A stretch of DNA of 64,000 bases from Nocardia arthritidis NBRC 100137 (GTDB lineage: Bacteria; Actinomycetota; Actinomycetes; Mycobacteriales; Mycobacteriaceae): positions 23,566-87,565 of the forward strand of contig NZ_BDBB01000041.1 of assembly GCF_001612765.1 (NCBI RefSeq). Reading direction: 5' to 3'. Made by a program: the position numbers and the translations under genes. This document shows, piece by piece, positions 46,054 through 53,560 of the stretch (positions are counted from its first letter, which is position 1; the number at the start of each line of letters is the position of its first letter). The notes beneath the pieces are model-generated. The model was given only the letters and a program-made list of their open reading frames with translations. It was not told the DNA's origin and did not search any database.

Positions 46054-46644
46054 ATGACGACAAACAGCGTGGTAGAGGGTCCCCTGCAGTCTCTTGCCCG
46101 CCGTGCGTGGCAAACCATTCTGCTCACCGGCATTCTGGCGGTGATCCTCGGCATCCTGATCCTGGCCTGGCCGGACATCACCCTGCTGGTGGCAGGCACC
46201 ATTTTCGGCATCTACCTCGTGGTCACGGGTCTCCTGCAGCTGATCGCGGCCTTCGGAGCGCCTGGCGGCGCCGGTCTGCGGGTGTTGTCGTTCATCATCG
46301 GGGTGCTGTCCATCGTGGTCGGCGTCTTCTGCTTCCGTGACGAATTGGCCTCGATCCTGTTGCTCGGGTTGTGGATCGGCATCGGCTGGCTGTTCCGCGG
46401 GATCGCGCTGCTGGTAGCCGCGATCTCCGAACCCGGGACGCCGGGGCGCTGGTGGCAGGTGTTCTTCGGTGTGGTGACCGCGGCCGCCGGTGTCGTGCTG
46501 ATCGTCTGGCCGGTGCGGTCGGTGGCCACGCTGGCCGTCTTGGCGGGGGTGTGGCTGATCATCCTCGGCATCATGGAAATCATCGTGGCGTTCGGGGTGC
46601 GCAAGGACGCCAGGGCGGTAGGCGCCGCGCACGCCGCGGCCTGA
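46054..46644 (+). CDS. HdeD family membrane protein (DUF308)
   Basis: A 196-residue protein with six membrane helices arranged as three hairpins: ILLTGILAVILGILILAWPDITLLVAGTIFGIYLVVTGLLQLIAA, then LRVLSFIIGVLSIVVGVFCF/ILLLGLWIGIGWLFRGIALLV and FFGVVTAAAGVVLIVWPVRS/LAVLAGVWLIILGIMEII. The repeated LAWPD-like turns (WPDITLL, WPVRSVATL) mark the HdeD fold, named for acid resistance in E. coli; function here is not established. TAGCAT lies six bases before the ATG (leaderless). Confidence 0.87.
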   Translation: MTTNSVVEGPLQSLARRAWQTILLTGILAVILGILILAWPDITLLVAGTIFGIYLVVTGLLQLIAAFGAPGGAGLRVLSFIIGVLSIVVGVFCFRDELASILLLGLWIGIGWLFRGIALLVAAISEPGTPGRWWQVFFGVVTAAAGVVLIVWPVRSVATLAVLAGVWLIILGIMEIIVAFGVRKDARAVGAAHAAA

Positions 46645-46818
46645 GCGCGGAAGCCGCTCGGCCGAGCGCTACCGGCGCCCGGCCGGGCGTTGTCGTGTCT
46701 CCCGGCGTCTCGACCAGCACGGTTCCGTCCCGCTGGAACTCGTGACAGAATCACAGGCGCATTTTCACGAGACGTCGGCTTCGGGGTTGGTCGACATCGA
46801 AAAGAACTGGAGGCACGA

Positions 46819-47124
46819 ATGATTCGTACTGCTGGGTTTGTCGGTGCGCTGGCCCTGGCGGGGGCCGCGGCCATGCTGTCGGCGGGGACGGCGCAGGCCG
46901 CGGTCGGAACGCTGTCGATCAACGGTGAGCTGCACGCGGATCCGGTGGGCTGCTTGAACACTGACGGCACCTTCTACACCACGTTCCAGATCACCGTCGT
47001 CAACAGCACCGATCGTGCCGTCACGCTGTACTCCGGCCGGGACTGCACCGGCTCCGTCGTCGGCGAGCTGCCGGTGGAGAAGATCGGCTACCTGCCCAAG
47101 GGCGGCAGCGTCTCCGTCAGCTGA
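46819..47124 (+). CDS. Small secreted protein, one predicted disulfide
   Basis: A 101-residue exported protein: residues 1-27 are a signal peptide (IRTAGFVGALALAGAAAMLSAGTAQAAVG, cleavage after AQA), leaving a ~74-residue beta-rich domain (FQITVVNSTDRAVTLYSGRDC) with two cysteines, in GCLNTDG and GRDCTG, that can pair. GGAGGC precedes the ATG. I do not recognise the family; such small single-disulfide proteins are common in Nocardia secretomes. A terminator follows at once, so it is monocistronic. Confidence 0.75.
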   Translation: MIRTAGFVGALALAGAAAMLSAGTAQAAVGTLSINGELHADPVGCLNTDGTFYTTFQITVVNSTDRAVTLYSGRDCTGSVVGELPVEKIGYLPKGGSVSVS

Positions 47125-47139
47125 CGAGTGAACGAGGTG

Positions 47140-47174
47140 GCGGCCGAGGCGTGACACCGCCTCGGCCGCTTTCT
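47140..47174 (+). terminator. Terminator of the small secreted-protein gene
   Basis: Perfect 12-base-pair GC stem (47140-47151 with 47158-47169), loop TGACAC, followed by TTTCT; it begins 15 bases after the stop codon at 47124. Confidence 0.85.
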
Positions 47175-47275
47175 GCTGTTCTGATCCGGCCGCGCGAACG
47201 CCGCTCGCTGCGCCGCCTGATCGCCCGAACTCGTGGACGCGCTGATCCGGCGTCCGGATCAGCGCCGTGTTCGGT

Positions 47276-47458
47276 TCAGCGCGTGCGCGGCCAATCGCCG
47301 GCGCTGGACGCCGTGGCCTCCGCGGTCGCCGGCACCGGAATCGGGGCGGTGACGGCCGCGCGGCGTCGGCCGCGCGGATCCCACACCATCGCCGTTGCCG
47401 CCGCGCCCAACAGGACGGCGACGATCATCGCCACAACGCACCACACCAACACTGCCAT
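47276..47458 (-). CDS. Small single-span membrane protein
   Basis: A 60-residue ORF with one strong membrane helix (VLVWCVVAMIVAVLLGAAATAMVW) followed at once by a positively charged, proline/alanine-rich tail (DPRGRRRAAV...), consistent with an N-out/C-in anchor. GGGAGG lies just upstream; the real start may be the GTG two codons in, which is better spaced. The rest of 47175-47715 shows no other supported gene. Function unknown. Confidence 0.5.
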   Translation of the reverse strand: MAVLVWCVVAMIVAVLLGAAATAMVWDPRGRRRAAVTAPIPVPATAEATASSAGDWPRTR

Positions 47459-47715
47459 GCCTCCCGGGCATTACCCATCCGGCTGACAGACTGCGTTGGC
47501 TTACCAAGGCGGACAGTTGTTTTCGAGTCGTGACCAGTATTGCCCGAGCGAGTGGCGTCCGCGAGTCGACGGCGGCCGCCGCGAGCCGCGACCGAAGCCG
47601 CCATCGACGTCGCCCCGGCTCGTCGCCCCAGCGTGGACGCCGGTTCCTGCGCACTGCACAGCTCCGGTGTAGTCGGCGCGGGAGATAAGGATCACGGCGC
47701 GCCGCCGGTATTCCG

Positions 47716-47857
47716 ATGTCTACTTCCACACCAGGCGCGACAACAGATCGGCGGTCTCCTCTTCAGGTCGCCGCCGTGACCGTAGGAGCGGTATTCCTCT
47801 CGGTCGGCATCCTGGGATTCATCCCGGGGGATCACCACCGACTGCCCGACTCCATAG
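47716..47857 (+). pseudogene. DUF4383 gene fragment, frameshifted
   Basis: The first 38 codons match the start of DUF4383 membrane proteins: RSPLQVAAVTVGAVFLSVGILGFIPG is followed in intact members by GITT-type sequence. Here the continuation ITTDCPTP is found only in the +1 frame, reached through an extra G in the run of five Gs at 47826-47830, and it ends at a TAG (47855-47857). The other two thirds of the domain (its later helices) cannot be found in any frame, so this is a truncated, decayed copy. Confidence 0.6.
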
Positions 47858-48215
47858 GCGATCACGGGCGGCTGTCGAGGACGGCAGGGGGCGGTGGAAC
47901 TCGTCACGTAGAAGACGTTCTATTCGAGGGTCGCTGGCGGCCGCTGGGAGATTGCCGCCGGGCCAATGGATCTCGGCGTCCGTCCACGGCTCCGGCATCG
48001 CCGGGGTGGGCGGCGATACGCTCGGCGGAGGCCGTGTCCGGGGCTTGGAAAAAGGTCGACTCGTCGCACGCCGCACATGTTGACATCAGCTGCTGTAGAC
48101 AACATATGATGTCAATACCTTGCTCAGCCCGTTCCTCGATGCGCCGATGCCGCTCGAGCTGTGGAAGTGCAGGCGCTTCGACCACTTCAGCAACGACCGC
48201 GCCGAGGGAGTATCG
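47858..48215. other. Gene-free stretch with a promoter/operator
   Basis: No gene is supported in these 358 bases; open frames downstream of the DUF4383 remnant are not protein-like. The end of the stretch carries the TTGACATCA/TGATGTCAA element that probably drives the gene at 48216. Confidence 0.5.
48080..48115. promoter_or_regulatory. TTGACATCA ... TGATGTCAA inverted repeat over a consensus-like promoter
   Basis: TTGACATCA (48080-48088) and TGATGTCAA (48107-48115) are perfect inverted 9-mers. TTGACA is a consensus -35 and TATGAT (48105-48110) a near-consensus -10 at 19-base spacing, so a dimeric repressor could lock this promoter. It is much more AT-rich than the surroundings. Confidence 0.6.
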
Positions 48216-48542
48216 ATGAGGGCCAAACCACCCGCGCTGGGATATCTCCGCAAGGACGTCTCGGGTGTGTCCCAGGATTGGGACGAAGCGCAGATGCGGA
48301 GTTTGGCGAAGCGGCTGGGTTACGAGCTGTGCAAGACCGTGACCTTCGGCGCCGGTACCGCCGCACCGGTCGATCGCCTGGTCGAAGCCGCACGCAACTT
48401 CGGCGTCGAGGCGGTGATCGCACCGGGGCTGCAGCACTTCGGCAACGCGGTACCGGCCGAACTCGTCGAGGTATGCGACCTGATCACGGTCACGCCCCAG
48501 CAGACGTACTCCCGCTCGGCGCTGTCGCGCATCTGGGCATAG
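48216..48542 (+). CDS. Conserved small protein, resolvase-like N-terminal fold
   Basis: A 108-residue protein: PALGYLRKDVSGVSQDWDEAQMRSLAKRLGYELCKTVTFG, then VDRLVEAARNFGVEAVIAPGLQHFGNAVPAELVEVCDLITVTPQQTY. The order strand-(Arg)-helix-GYxL-strand and the later EAVIAPGLxHF resemble the catalytic fold of serine recombinases, but the catalytic serine and arginine set is not convincing, so it is probably a non-recombining relative seen in nocardiae. GAGGGAG precedes the ATG. It lies in a decaying neighbourhood, under a strong-looking promoter. Confidence 0.6.
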   Translation: MRAKPPALGYLRKDVSGVSQDWDEAQMRSLAKRLGYELCKTVTFGAGTAAPVDRLVEAARNFGVEAVIAPGLQHFGNAVPAELVEVCDLITVTPQQTYSRSALSRIWA

Positions 48543-48873
48543 ATCGTCCGGTGCCGGCGAGCGTTCTCGGCCGACGGCCAGACCTGCGCTGATAGCGATG
48601 CGGGTCGCGACTCGACACGGCGGCAGATCGGTGCGTCGATGATCCGGGCTTCCAGGTTATGCGACGAGCGGGCCGCGTCGTCGAGGTGGTCCAGGCGCCG
48701 GGGAGTGGTATTTCGGTGGCGGACCACGGGACAGGCACCGGATGCACGAATTGGCGTCCCGGTCTCGTCGAGTTGGTCACCGACGCCCACGTGGAGACCT
48801 ATCACCGCTGGTAGCGAGGTGCGGCTGATCGGGCGCAGGCGGTTGTGGCGACGGCGGCGGATAGGCTGGCGGT
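48543..48873. other. 331-base gap with one doubtful 51-codon ORF
   Basis: A short frame at 48659-48814 (+) reads MRRAGRVVEVVQAPGSG...LVELVTDAHVETYHRW; composition is plausible but it has no ribosome site and I do not recognise it. Otherwise nothing is supported, apart from the TAGGCT -10 element at 48862-48867 serving the next gene. Confidence 0.35.
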
Positions 48874-49713
48874 ATGTCGAAGACGGTGTCACCCAATGGA
48901 TTCTCGGTCGCGCTCGTGCTCGGTGGGGGTGGTCCGGTCGGTTTGGCGTGGCTGGCGGGATTGGCTATCGGGCTGCGGGACAGCGGGATCGACTTGGCGC
49001 TGGCGGACCGGTTCGTCGGCACCTCGGCCGGGGCGGTGGTCGGCGCGGTCCTGGCCGACGGCGGTGATCCGGCGCGTTTGCTGCGGCCGCCGTCGACGTC
49101 GGCGCCGGTACAGGCGGATCCTGCGCGGATGGCGGAGATATTCGCCGTCCTGCGCGCCCCCGGACAGGATCCCGCCCAGGCGCGCCGCCGGGCGGGTGAG
49201 CTGGCGCTGGCCGCGCAGGTGGGTGATCCGGACGAGCACATCGCGCGCATGGGTGGGCTGGCCGGTGTTGCGCAGTGGCCAGCGCGTGAACTCGTCGTCA
49301 CCGCGATCGACATCACCACCGGCGAGTTGCGCGCGTGGACCAGGGACGGAGCGGCGTCGTTGCCCGCCGCGCTGGCGTCGAGCACCGCGGTGCCGGGTGT
49401 CTTCCCCCCGATTCCGATCGATGGCCGCCACTACATCGACGGTGGGCTGCGCTCACCGGTGAACGCGGACCTGGCCGCGGGCGCGGACGTCGTGGTGATC
49501 GTCGAACCCTTGGCGCACATGTTCCCGCGCGTCGCCAGTGATCGTGAATTGGGCTCGGCCACAGAGATTTCCATAGTGCCCGACGATGACGCCATCGCCG
49601 CCTTCGGACTCGACGTGTTCGACCCGGCCGCGCTGGCCCCCGCCCACGCGGCCGGTGTGCGCCAGTCCGCCGAGGCGGCGCTGCGACTGAAGGACGTCTG
49701 GCCGAATCCCTGA
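48874..49713 (+). CDS. Patatin-like phospholipase
   Basis: A 279-residue patatin: the oxyanion loop LVLGGGGPVGLAWLAGLA (residues 14-31), nucleophile elbow GTSAGAVVGA and the catalytic aspartate in DGRHYIDGGLRSPVNADLA form the Ser-Asp dyad. It would hydrolyse acyl esters of phospholipids or other lipids. TAGGCT sits six bases before the ATG (leaderless). The protein looks complete and intact, in contrast to the remnants on both sides. Confidence 0.9.
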   Translation: MSKTVSPNGFSVALVLGGGGPVGLAWLAGLAIGLRDSGIDLALADRFVGTSAGAVVGAVLADGGDPARLLRPPSTSAPVQADPARMAEIFAVLRAPGQDPAQARRRAGELALAAQVGDPDEHIARMGGLAGVAQWPARELVVTAIDITTGELRAWTRDGAASLPAALASSTAVPGVFPPIPIDGRHYIDGGLRSPVNADLAAGADVVVIVEPLAHMFPRVASDRELGSATEISIVPDDDAIAAFGLDVFDPAALAPAHAAGVRQSAEAALRLKDVWPNP

Positions 49714-49879
49714 CAGATCGCCGACCGCCGGCTTCAGCACCAGCACGACAGCGCCCAAGACGGCCACATGCGTCCACCGTCCTGCCATCCCGGCCACCCG
49801 TCCCCCCTCCGCTACGGCCCGGCTTCTGTCCGGTGCGTACCCGAGGATGCCTTTGATCTCCAGGTAGTCGTGAAATCCG

Positions 49880-50045
49880 AAGTCGTTGGCGATCTCGACG
49901 GCGTTGTCGACGCAGTCGTAGCCGAGAATGGCCAGGACCGAAGATCTCCTCGCGGGCTGTGGTCATATCGTTGGTGACGTTCACGAACACTGTGGGCCGC
50001 GAGTAGTAGCCCCGCTGCTTTTGCCGCCCCGGCGGTACGCCTCGG
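49880..50045 (-). pseudogene. Aldehyde dehydrogenase C-terminal fragment
   Basis: On the minus strand about 36 codons read RGYYSRPTVFVNVTND then MTTAREEIFGP, the ALDH motif that leads to the NAD/active-site region. The expected continuation VLAILGYDCVDNAVEIAND is present but in another frame: one of two tandem GGTCC units (49935-49939) has been lost, a five-base deletion. Beyond it the match stops, and the rest of an ALDH is missing on both sides. The 374-base gap 49714-50087 contains no other gene. Confidence 0.65.
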
Positions 50046-50087
50046 CGTAGCGCCGGGCAGCCTTTCGCAGGCGCCCCGGATACCGGG

Positions 50088-50567
50088 TCAGTCCTCCGGG
50101 GTCTCGATGAAACGCTGGAGGTACAGCGGCTCGCCCAGCTTCTCCAGCAGGTCGAGTTCGGTCTCCAGGTAGTCGACGTGCTGCTCCTCGTCTTCGAGGA
50201 TGTGCTCGAAGATGCGAGCCGAGGTCACGTCGCCACGCGACCGCATCAACTCGATGCCTCGGCGGAGCCGTTCGACCGCTTCCAGTTCGATCTGCAGGTC
50301 GGCCCGCAATTGCTCCGGCACGCTCTGCCCGATGCGCAACGGATTGAGCTTCTGGTAGTTCGGCAGGCCCTCCAGGAAGAGGATCCGGTCGGTGAGGAGT
50401 TCGGCATGCTTCATCTCGTCGATGGACTCGTGCCGAGTGTGCCGCGCCAGCTTGGTGAAGCCCCAGTTCTCCTGCATCTTGGCGTGCAGGAAGTACTGGT
50501 TGATCGCCGTGAGTTCGGCCGTCAGTTGCTCGTTGAGCAACGCCACGATGTCCTTGTCGCCGTCCAT
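50088..50567 (-). CDS. bfr: Bacterioferritin
   Basis: A 159-residue haem ferritin. Ferroxidase ligands Glu18, Glu51, His54, Glu94, Glu127 and His130 are in place (AELTAINQYF, ESIDEMKHAEL, DLQIELEAVERL, EHILEDEEQHVDYLE) and Met52 is the haem ligand. It stores iron as a 24-mer in the cytosol. It is the second gene after bfd (58-base gap) on the minus strand; DtxR/IdeR-like boxes lie upstream of bfd, so storage and release are probably co-expressed. Confidence 0.95.
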   Translation of the reverse strand: MDGDKDIVALLNEQLTAELTAINQYFLHAKMQENWGFTKLARHTRHESIDEMKHAELLTDRILFLEGLPNYQKLNPLRIGQSVPEQLRADLQIELEAVERLRRGIELMRSRGDVTSARIFEHILEDEEQHVDYLETELDLLEKLGEPLYLQRFIETPED

Positions 50568-50625
50568 AGCTGCGATCGTGGCACAGATTCTGCGCAGCGG
50601 CAGCCAGACCGCCTGGTGTGTCGGA

Positions 50626-50817
50626 TCAGGCGGCCGAGGGTTGCGCTTCGGTCGTCGCGCGGGCGCGGCCGATGACCTCGGCCAATCGTGCTGTGCAACT
50701 GCCGCAGCCGGGCTTCCAGCCGCAGGCGTTCTTCACTTGGCGGACACTGTCGGCCCCGGCCGCGACGCAGGTATGCACGTCACCTTCGGACAGCGCGTTA
50801 CAGATGCACACGTACAT
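50626..50817 (-). CDS. bfd: Bacterioferritin-associated ferredoxin (Bfd)
   Basis: A 63-residue BFD-like [2Fe-2S] protein with ligands Cys4, Cys6, Cys38 and Cys41 (CxC...CxxC) and the BFD signature VRQVKNACGWKPGCGSCTARL. It donates electrons to bacterioferritin haem to mobilise stored iron. It precedes bfr on the same strand. Two tandem iron-box-like sites at 50848-50885 lie about 30 bases upstream of its start. Confidence 0.93.
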   Translation of the reverse strand: MYVCICNALSEGDVHTCVAAGADSVRQVKNACGWKPGCGSCTARLAEVIGRARATTEAQPSAA

Positions 50818-50847
50818 GAAGCCTCACAGCCAGGGTCACCATTTCAC

Positions 50848-50885
50848 TGAGGTTAGCCTCGACTAACGAGGTAAGCCTCCCCTAA
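50848..50885 (-). promoter_or_regulatory. Tandem IdeR/DtxR iron boxes upstream of bfd-bfr
   Basis: By eye against the consensus TTAGGTTAGSCTAACCTAA, site 1 (50848-50866) matches 15 of 19 positions and site 2 (50867-50885) 14 of 19. They are directly adjacent with a 19-base centre spacing, as seen for IdeR-activated bacterioferritin genes in mycobacteria. Confidence 0.72.
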
Positions 50886-51055
50886 TGTATAGCATTCGGG
50901 ACCGGCCCGTGTGAAGCCCGGTGGGCGCAGTGTCGCGGTGTCGAGCGTTGCCGGGCTGTGGCTGGGGGTGGAGCGACCGGGGGACTGTCTTCGCGGACCG
51001 GCGCGCTGAACGGAGAAGCCTCGGCACGAGTGGCGTCACGAATCAGCATGGCCCG

Positions 51056-51508
51056 CTAGGCCAGGTACCGGACCAGGTGCTCGGCGACGCAGGCCGGCTT
51101 GTCCGCGCCCTCGACGGTGATCGTCACGGTGCGTTCGGCCTGCACCCCGCCGGGCACATCGGTGACGGCGGTGAGCCTGACGGTGCCGCGTACCCGGCTG
51201 CCGACCCGGACCGGGCTGATGAAGCGCACCTTGTTCAGCCCGTAGTTGATCGCCATCCGGGCCGAGCGCACCGACATCAACTGCTGGCTGATCGGCGCTA
51301 GCAGCGCGAGGGTGAGGAACCCGTGCGCGATGGTGGCCCCGTACGGGCCGTCCGCGGCGCGGCCGGAATCGACGTGAATCCACTGGTGGTCGCCGGTGGC
51401 CTCGGCGAACAGGTCGATGCGCCGCTGGTCGATCTCGAGCCACTCGCCGGGCCCGAGCACGGTGCCCACCGCGGCGCGCAGGGCCTCGAAATCACGGAAC
51501 TCGGTCAT
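51056..51508 (-). CDS. MaoC-like (R)-enoyl hydratase
   Basis: A 150-residue hot-dog protein with the hydratase motif ATGDHQWIHVDSGRAADGPYGATIAHGFLTL (catalytic Asp and His), then GLNKVRFISPVRVGSRVRG. It would hydrate trans-enoyl-CoA/ACP or dehydrate hydroxyacyl thioesters. AGAGGATC lies before the ATG. The gene follows a DUF35-type protein on the same strand (78 bases apart), a frequent association in acyl-CoA or sterol catabolic units. Confidence 0.88.
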   Translation of the reverse strand: MTEFRDFEALRAAVGTVLGPGEWLEIDQRRIDLFAEATGDHQWIHVDSGRAADGPYGATIAHGFLTLALLAPISQQLMSVRSARMAINYGLNKVRFISPVRVGSRVRGTVRLTAVTDVPGGVQAERTVTITVEGADKPACVAEHLVRYLA

Positions 51509-51586
51509 GCGGGATCCTCTCTGCGGTCGGCGCCTGCACGATATCCGGCGCGCAGGCCGCCGCGTCAGTTGTGCGGAAAGCCGGAA

Positions 51587-51943
51587 CTATGCCGGTTGAG
51601 GACTGGCGTTCGAAGCCTGCGCCTCGCGATTGACCGCAAACACCGGAAATCTGTCCCCGCGGGAACATGCCCGGAACCGCACACGGACCGGCTCGGGGGA
51701 AGGGGGCGGCAGTTCCCCATGGATCGTCGTGTACAACCACGGACCTTCATCGAGTTCCACGATGGCGATCGTGGAGCGCTCGACCTCGGCGCGTGGACTC
51801 GCGGCACACTGCAACACCCGCCATGACACGACCGACCCGGTGCCGGAGGACGGAACCCATGCCAGATCGGCCGAGCGGCAGGACGAACACGCGTCGAACA
51901 GGGGCGCCAGCAGTCGACCGCAGCATTCGCAACGCCTGATCAT
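51587..51943 (-). CDS. DUF35-type zinc-ribbon/OB-fold acyl-CoA-associated protein
   Basis: A 118-residue protein: an N-terminal rubredoxin-like zinc ribbon (CECCGRLLAPLFDACSSC) followed by an OB-fold (TGSVVSWRVLQCAASP, IAIVELDEGPWLYTTIHG, PVRVRFRACSRGDRFPVF). Members pair with MaoC-type or thiolase subunits and bind acyl-CoA. GAGAGG precedes the chosen ATG. Probably forms an operon, perhaps a complex, with the MaoC protein at 51056. Confidence 0.85.
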   Translation of the reverse strand: MIRRCECCGRLLAPLFDACSSCRSADLAWVPSSGTGSVVSWRVLQCAASPRAEVERSTIAIVELDEGPWLYTTIHGELPPPSPEPVRVRFRACSRGDRFPVFAVNREAQASNASPQPA

Positions 51944-52438
51944 CAGCGTTGCCTCTCGTCGAGCGGAGGGAGTGTCACCGACGTTTCCGGTGTGCTTCGG
52001 ATCGCGCTGGTACATAGAGCCTCGAAATCATCGTGCTGATGTCACCGACCACGTCAGCGTCTCGTAGACCAGGTTCCCGCACGACGGCCGATCGGCCGGG
52101 GATATACCTATTTTTCGCTGCCCCGGTCTCCGGCGCTCGCCCCGGTCGAGCGCGGCAAACCGCGACGACCGGCAGGTCGGTGCCGGGATGACCCGGTTTC
52201 GGAGGCGAGAGGGAGCGCCGTGGCAGCGGCGATGGCCCGCGCGGTGCCGCCGCACGCGTCCGGCTCACAGCCGGGATATGACTTCGGCGGCGAAGAGTCC
52301 ATCGTCGCCTGTATCGCTGTCCCGGAGCGGCCGCTCGCGTGTCGCGCGAACCGGGATTTCCGCAGGCGGCGCACGTCGTGATCCACGTAGTCGTCCCATT
52401 GATGGTCGCCGCTGCCCGCAGCGCCATGATGCTCCCGA
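51944..52438. other. Gene-free stretch of 495 bases
   Basis: No supported gene on either strand; the frames present are arginine-rich shadows without ribosome sites. It separates the DUF35 gene start from the cold-shock gene stop. Confidence 0.5.
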
Positions 52439-52708
52439 TCACCGGGGCCGCGGGCGAGTGTCCGGAAGCAGCGGGCGCACCGCCGTGGCTTCGGGGCCGC
52501 GCTTGCGCATGGTGGCGGTGAAGAGGACGGGCTGGCCGGCGTACAACGACTTGTATCCGGTCGTCTCGATACTGGTGTACTCGACGAAGACCTGCGTGGG
52601 ATCGTCGGCGGGCTGGAGGAATCCGAAACCCTTCTCGATGTTGAACCACACCACCGTGCCGCGGCGCCAGAAATCCGCCGCGGTCCGGTGGTCAGGGCGG
52701 CCGGTCAC
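52439..52708 (-). CDS. Cold-shock domain protein
   Basis: An 89-residue CSD protein. RNP1 is intact (KGFGFL in IEKGFGFLQPA) but RNP2 reads VFVEYTSI instead of the usual VFVHxSAI, so one nucleic-acid-contacting histidine is a glutamate and RNA binding may differ. GTVVWFN opens the fold; a 15-residue N-terminal extension precedes it if GTG 52708 is the start, which is not certain. A small gene of unknown function is 16 bases upstream, probably in the same operon. Confidence 0.82.
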   Translation of the reverse strand: MTGRPDHRTAADFWRRGTVVWFNIEKGFGFLQPADDPTQVFVEYTSIETTGYKSLYAGQPVLFTATMRKRGPEATAVRPLLPDTRPRPR

Positions 52709-52724
52709 GAAGGGGCGGCCCGGG

Positions 52725-52880
52725 TCACGCGGCGTCGGGCAACGGATCGGCGTGCATGATCCGCTGCCACCAGGCGTCCAGTGGGCTGGGATCGGGCCAG
52801 ACGACCGCGGCTTCGGGGGAAACTCCGGTTCCGGACTCGGCCGTTGCGAGCAGTGGGTCGTGCCGTTCGGTCGATGTCAT
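52725..52880 (-). CDS. Small acidic protein upstream of the cold-shock gene
   Basis: A 51-residue protein (MTSTERHDPLLATAESGTG...DAWWQRIMHADPLPDAA). It is acidic with a WW-rich C-terminal motif, no membrane segment or known domain. GGAG precedes this start; ATG 52895 would add five residues. Spacing to the cold-shock gene suggests co-transcription. Family not recognised. Confidence 0.5.
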   Translation of the reverse strand: MTSTERHDPLLATAESGTGVSPEAAVVWPDPSPLDAWWQRIMHADPLPDAA

Positions 52881-52996
52881 GATCGGGTACTCCATCAGGT
52901 GTTCCGTTCGCAAGCATAGCCTCTGTGCGGTAACGCCTTTCGCGTTCCGGTCCGGGGCGGGCCCGGGAGCCCGGGCCCGCGTTCTCCGCGGCTGAC

Positions 52997-53416
52997 TCAG
53001 GCGTCGATCGCCTTGTGGCCGTTGCCGCGACCGACCTCGATCTTGCGCGGCTTGGCCTTCTCCGCGACCGGAATCGTCAGCCGCAGTACGCCGTCGGTGT
53101 AGTCGGCGCGAATCTTGTCGGTGTCGAGGTTCTCGCCCAGGAACAGTTGACGGCTGAACACGCCGCGGGCGCGTTCAGCGGCGATCATCTCACGCCCCGA
53201 GTCGAGTTCGGGACGGCGGGCGCGCACCGTCACCACATTACGCTCGATGTCCAGGTCCAGGGATTCGGGGTCGATGCCGGGCAGGTCGAACTCCACGACG
53301 AACTCCTCGCCCGCGCGCCAGGCATCCATCGGCATCACCGCGGGATGCGCCTTCGTGCCGAACACCTGCTGCGTCAGACGGTCCAGATCGCGAAACGGAT
53401 CGGTGCGCATCAGCAT
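52997..53416 (-). CDS. Small heat-shock protein (Hsp20/alpha-crystallin)
   Basis: A 139-residue Hsp20. The alpha-crystallin domain covers about residues 38-130: EEFVVEFDLPGIDPESLDLDIERNVVTVRARRP, then FSRQLFLGENLDTDKIRADYTDGVLRLTIPVAEKAKPRKIEV. It binds unfolding proteins as oligomers. GGAGG precedes ATG 53416. It is divergent from an HspR-type regulator with a HAIR-like inverted repeat between them, as for acr2 in mycobacteria, so heat induction through release of HspR is likely. Confidence 0.93.
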   Translation of the reverse strand: MLMRTDPFRDLDRLTQQVFGTKAHPAVMPMDAWRAGEEFVVEFDLPGIDPESLDLDIERNVVTVRARRPELDSGREMIAAERARGVFSRQLFLGENLDTDKIRADYTDGVLRLTIPVAEKAKPRKIEVGRGNGHKAIDA

Positions 53417-53503
53417 GGTCGCCACCTCCACTCACTCCATTCTCCGTAGTAGGGGCCAGATAACCTGTGCTACCTGACATAGATTTTTTATAGCATCGAG
53501 AGA

Positions 53504-53526
53504 AGTTGAGCGCAAGGCGCTAAACT
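53504..53526. promoter_or_regulatory. HAIR-like inverted repeat (HspR operator)
   Basis: AGTTGAGCGC-AAG-GCGCTAAACT has arms matching 9 of 10 positions. Its TTGAG...CTNAA core resembles the HAIR element bound by HspR. It lies in the hsp20/hspR gap, 34 bases before hspR and 88 before hsp20, beside the AT-rich ATTTTTTATAG. Confidence 0.72.
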
Positions 53527-53560
53527 AGGAAATCTGTTGGGCAACTCGAAGTGAGGATGG

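Noticed and set aside
46039..46632. 197-codon minus-strand frame antisense to hdeD
   Set aside because: Asp/Gln/His-rich shadow of a membrane protein gene.
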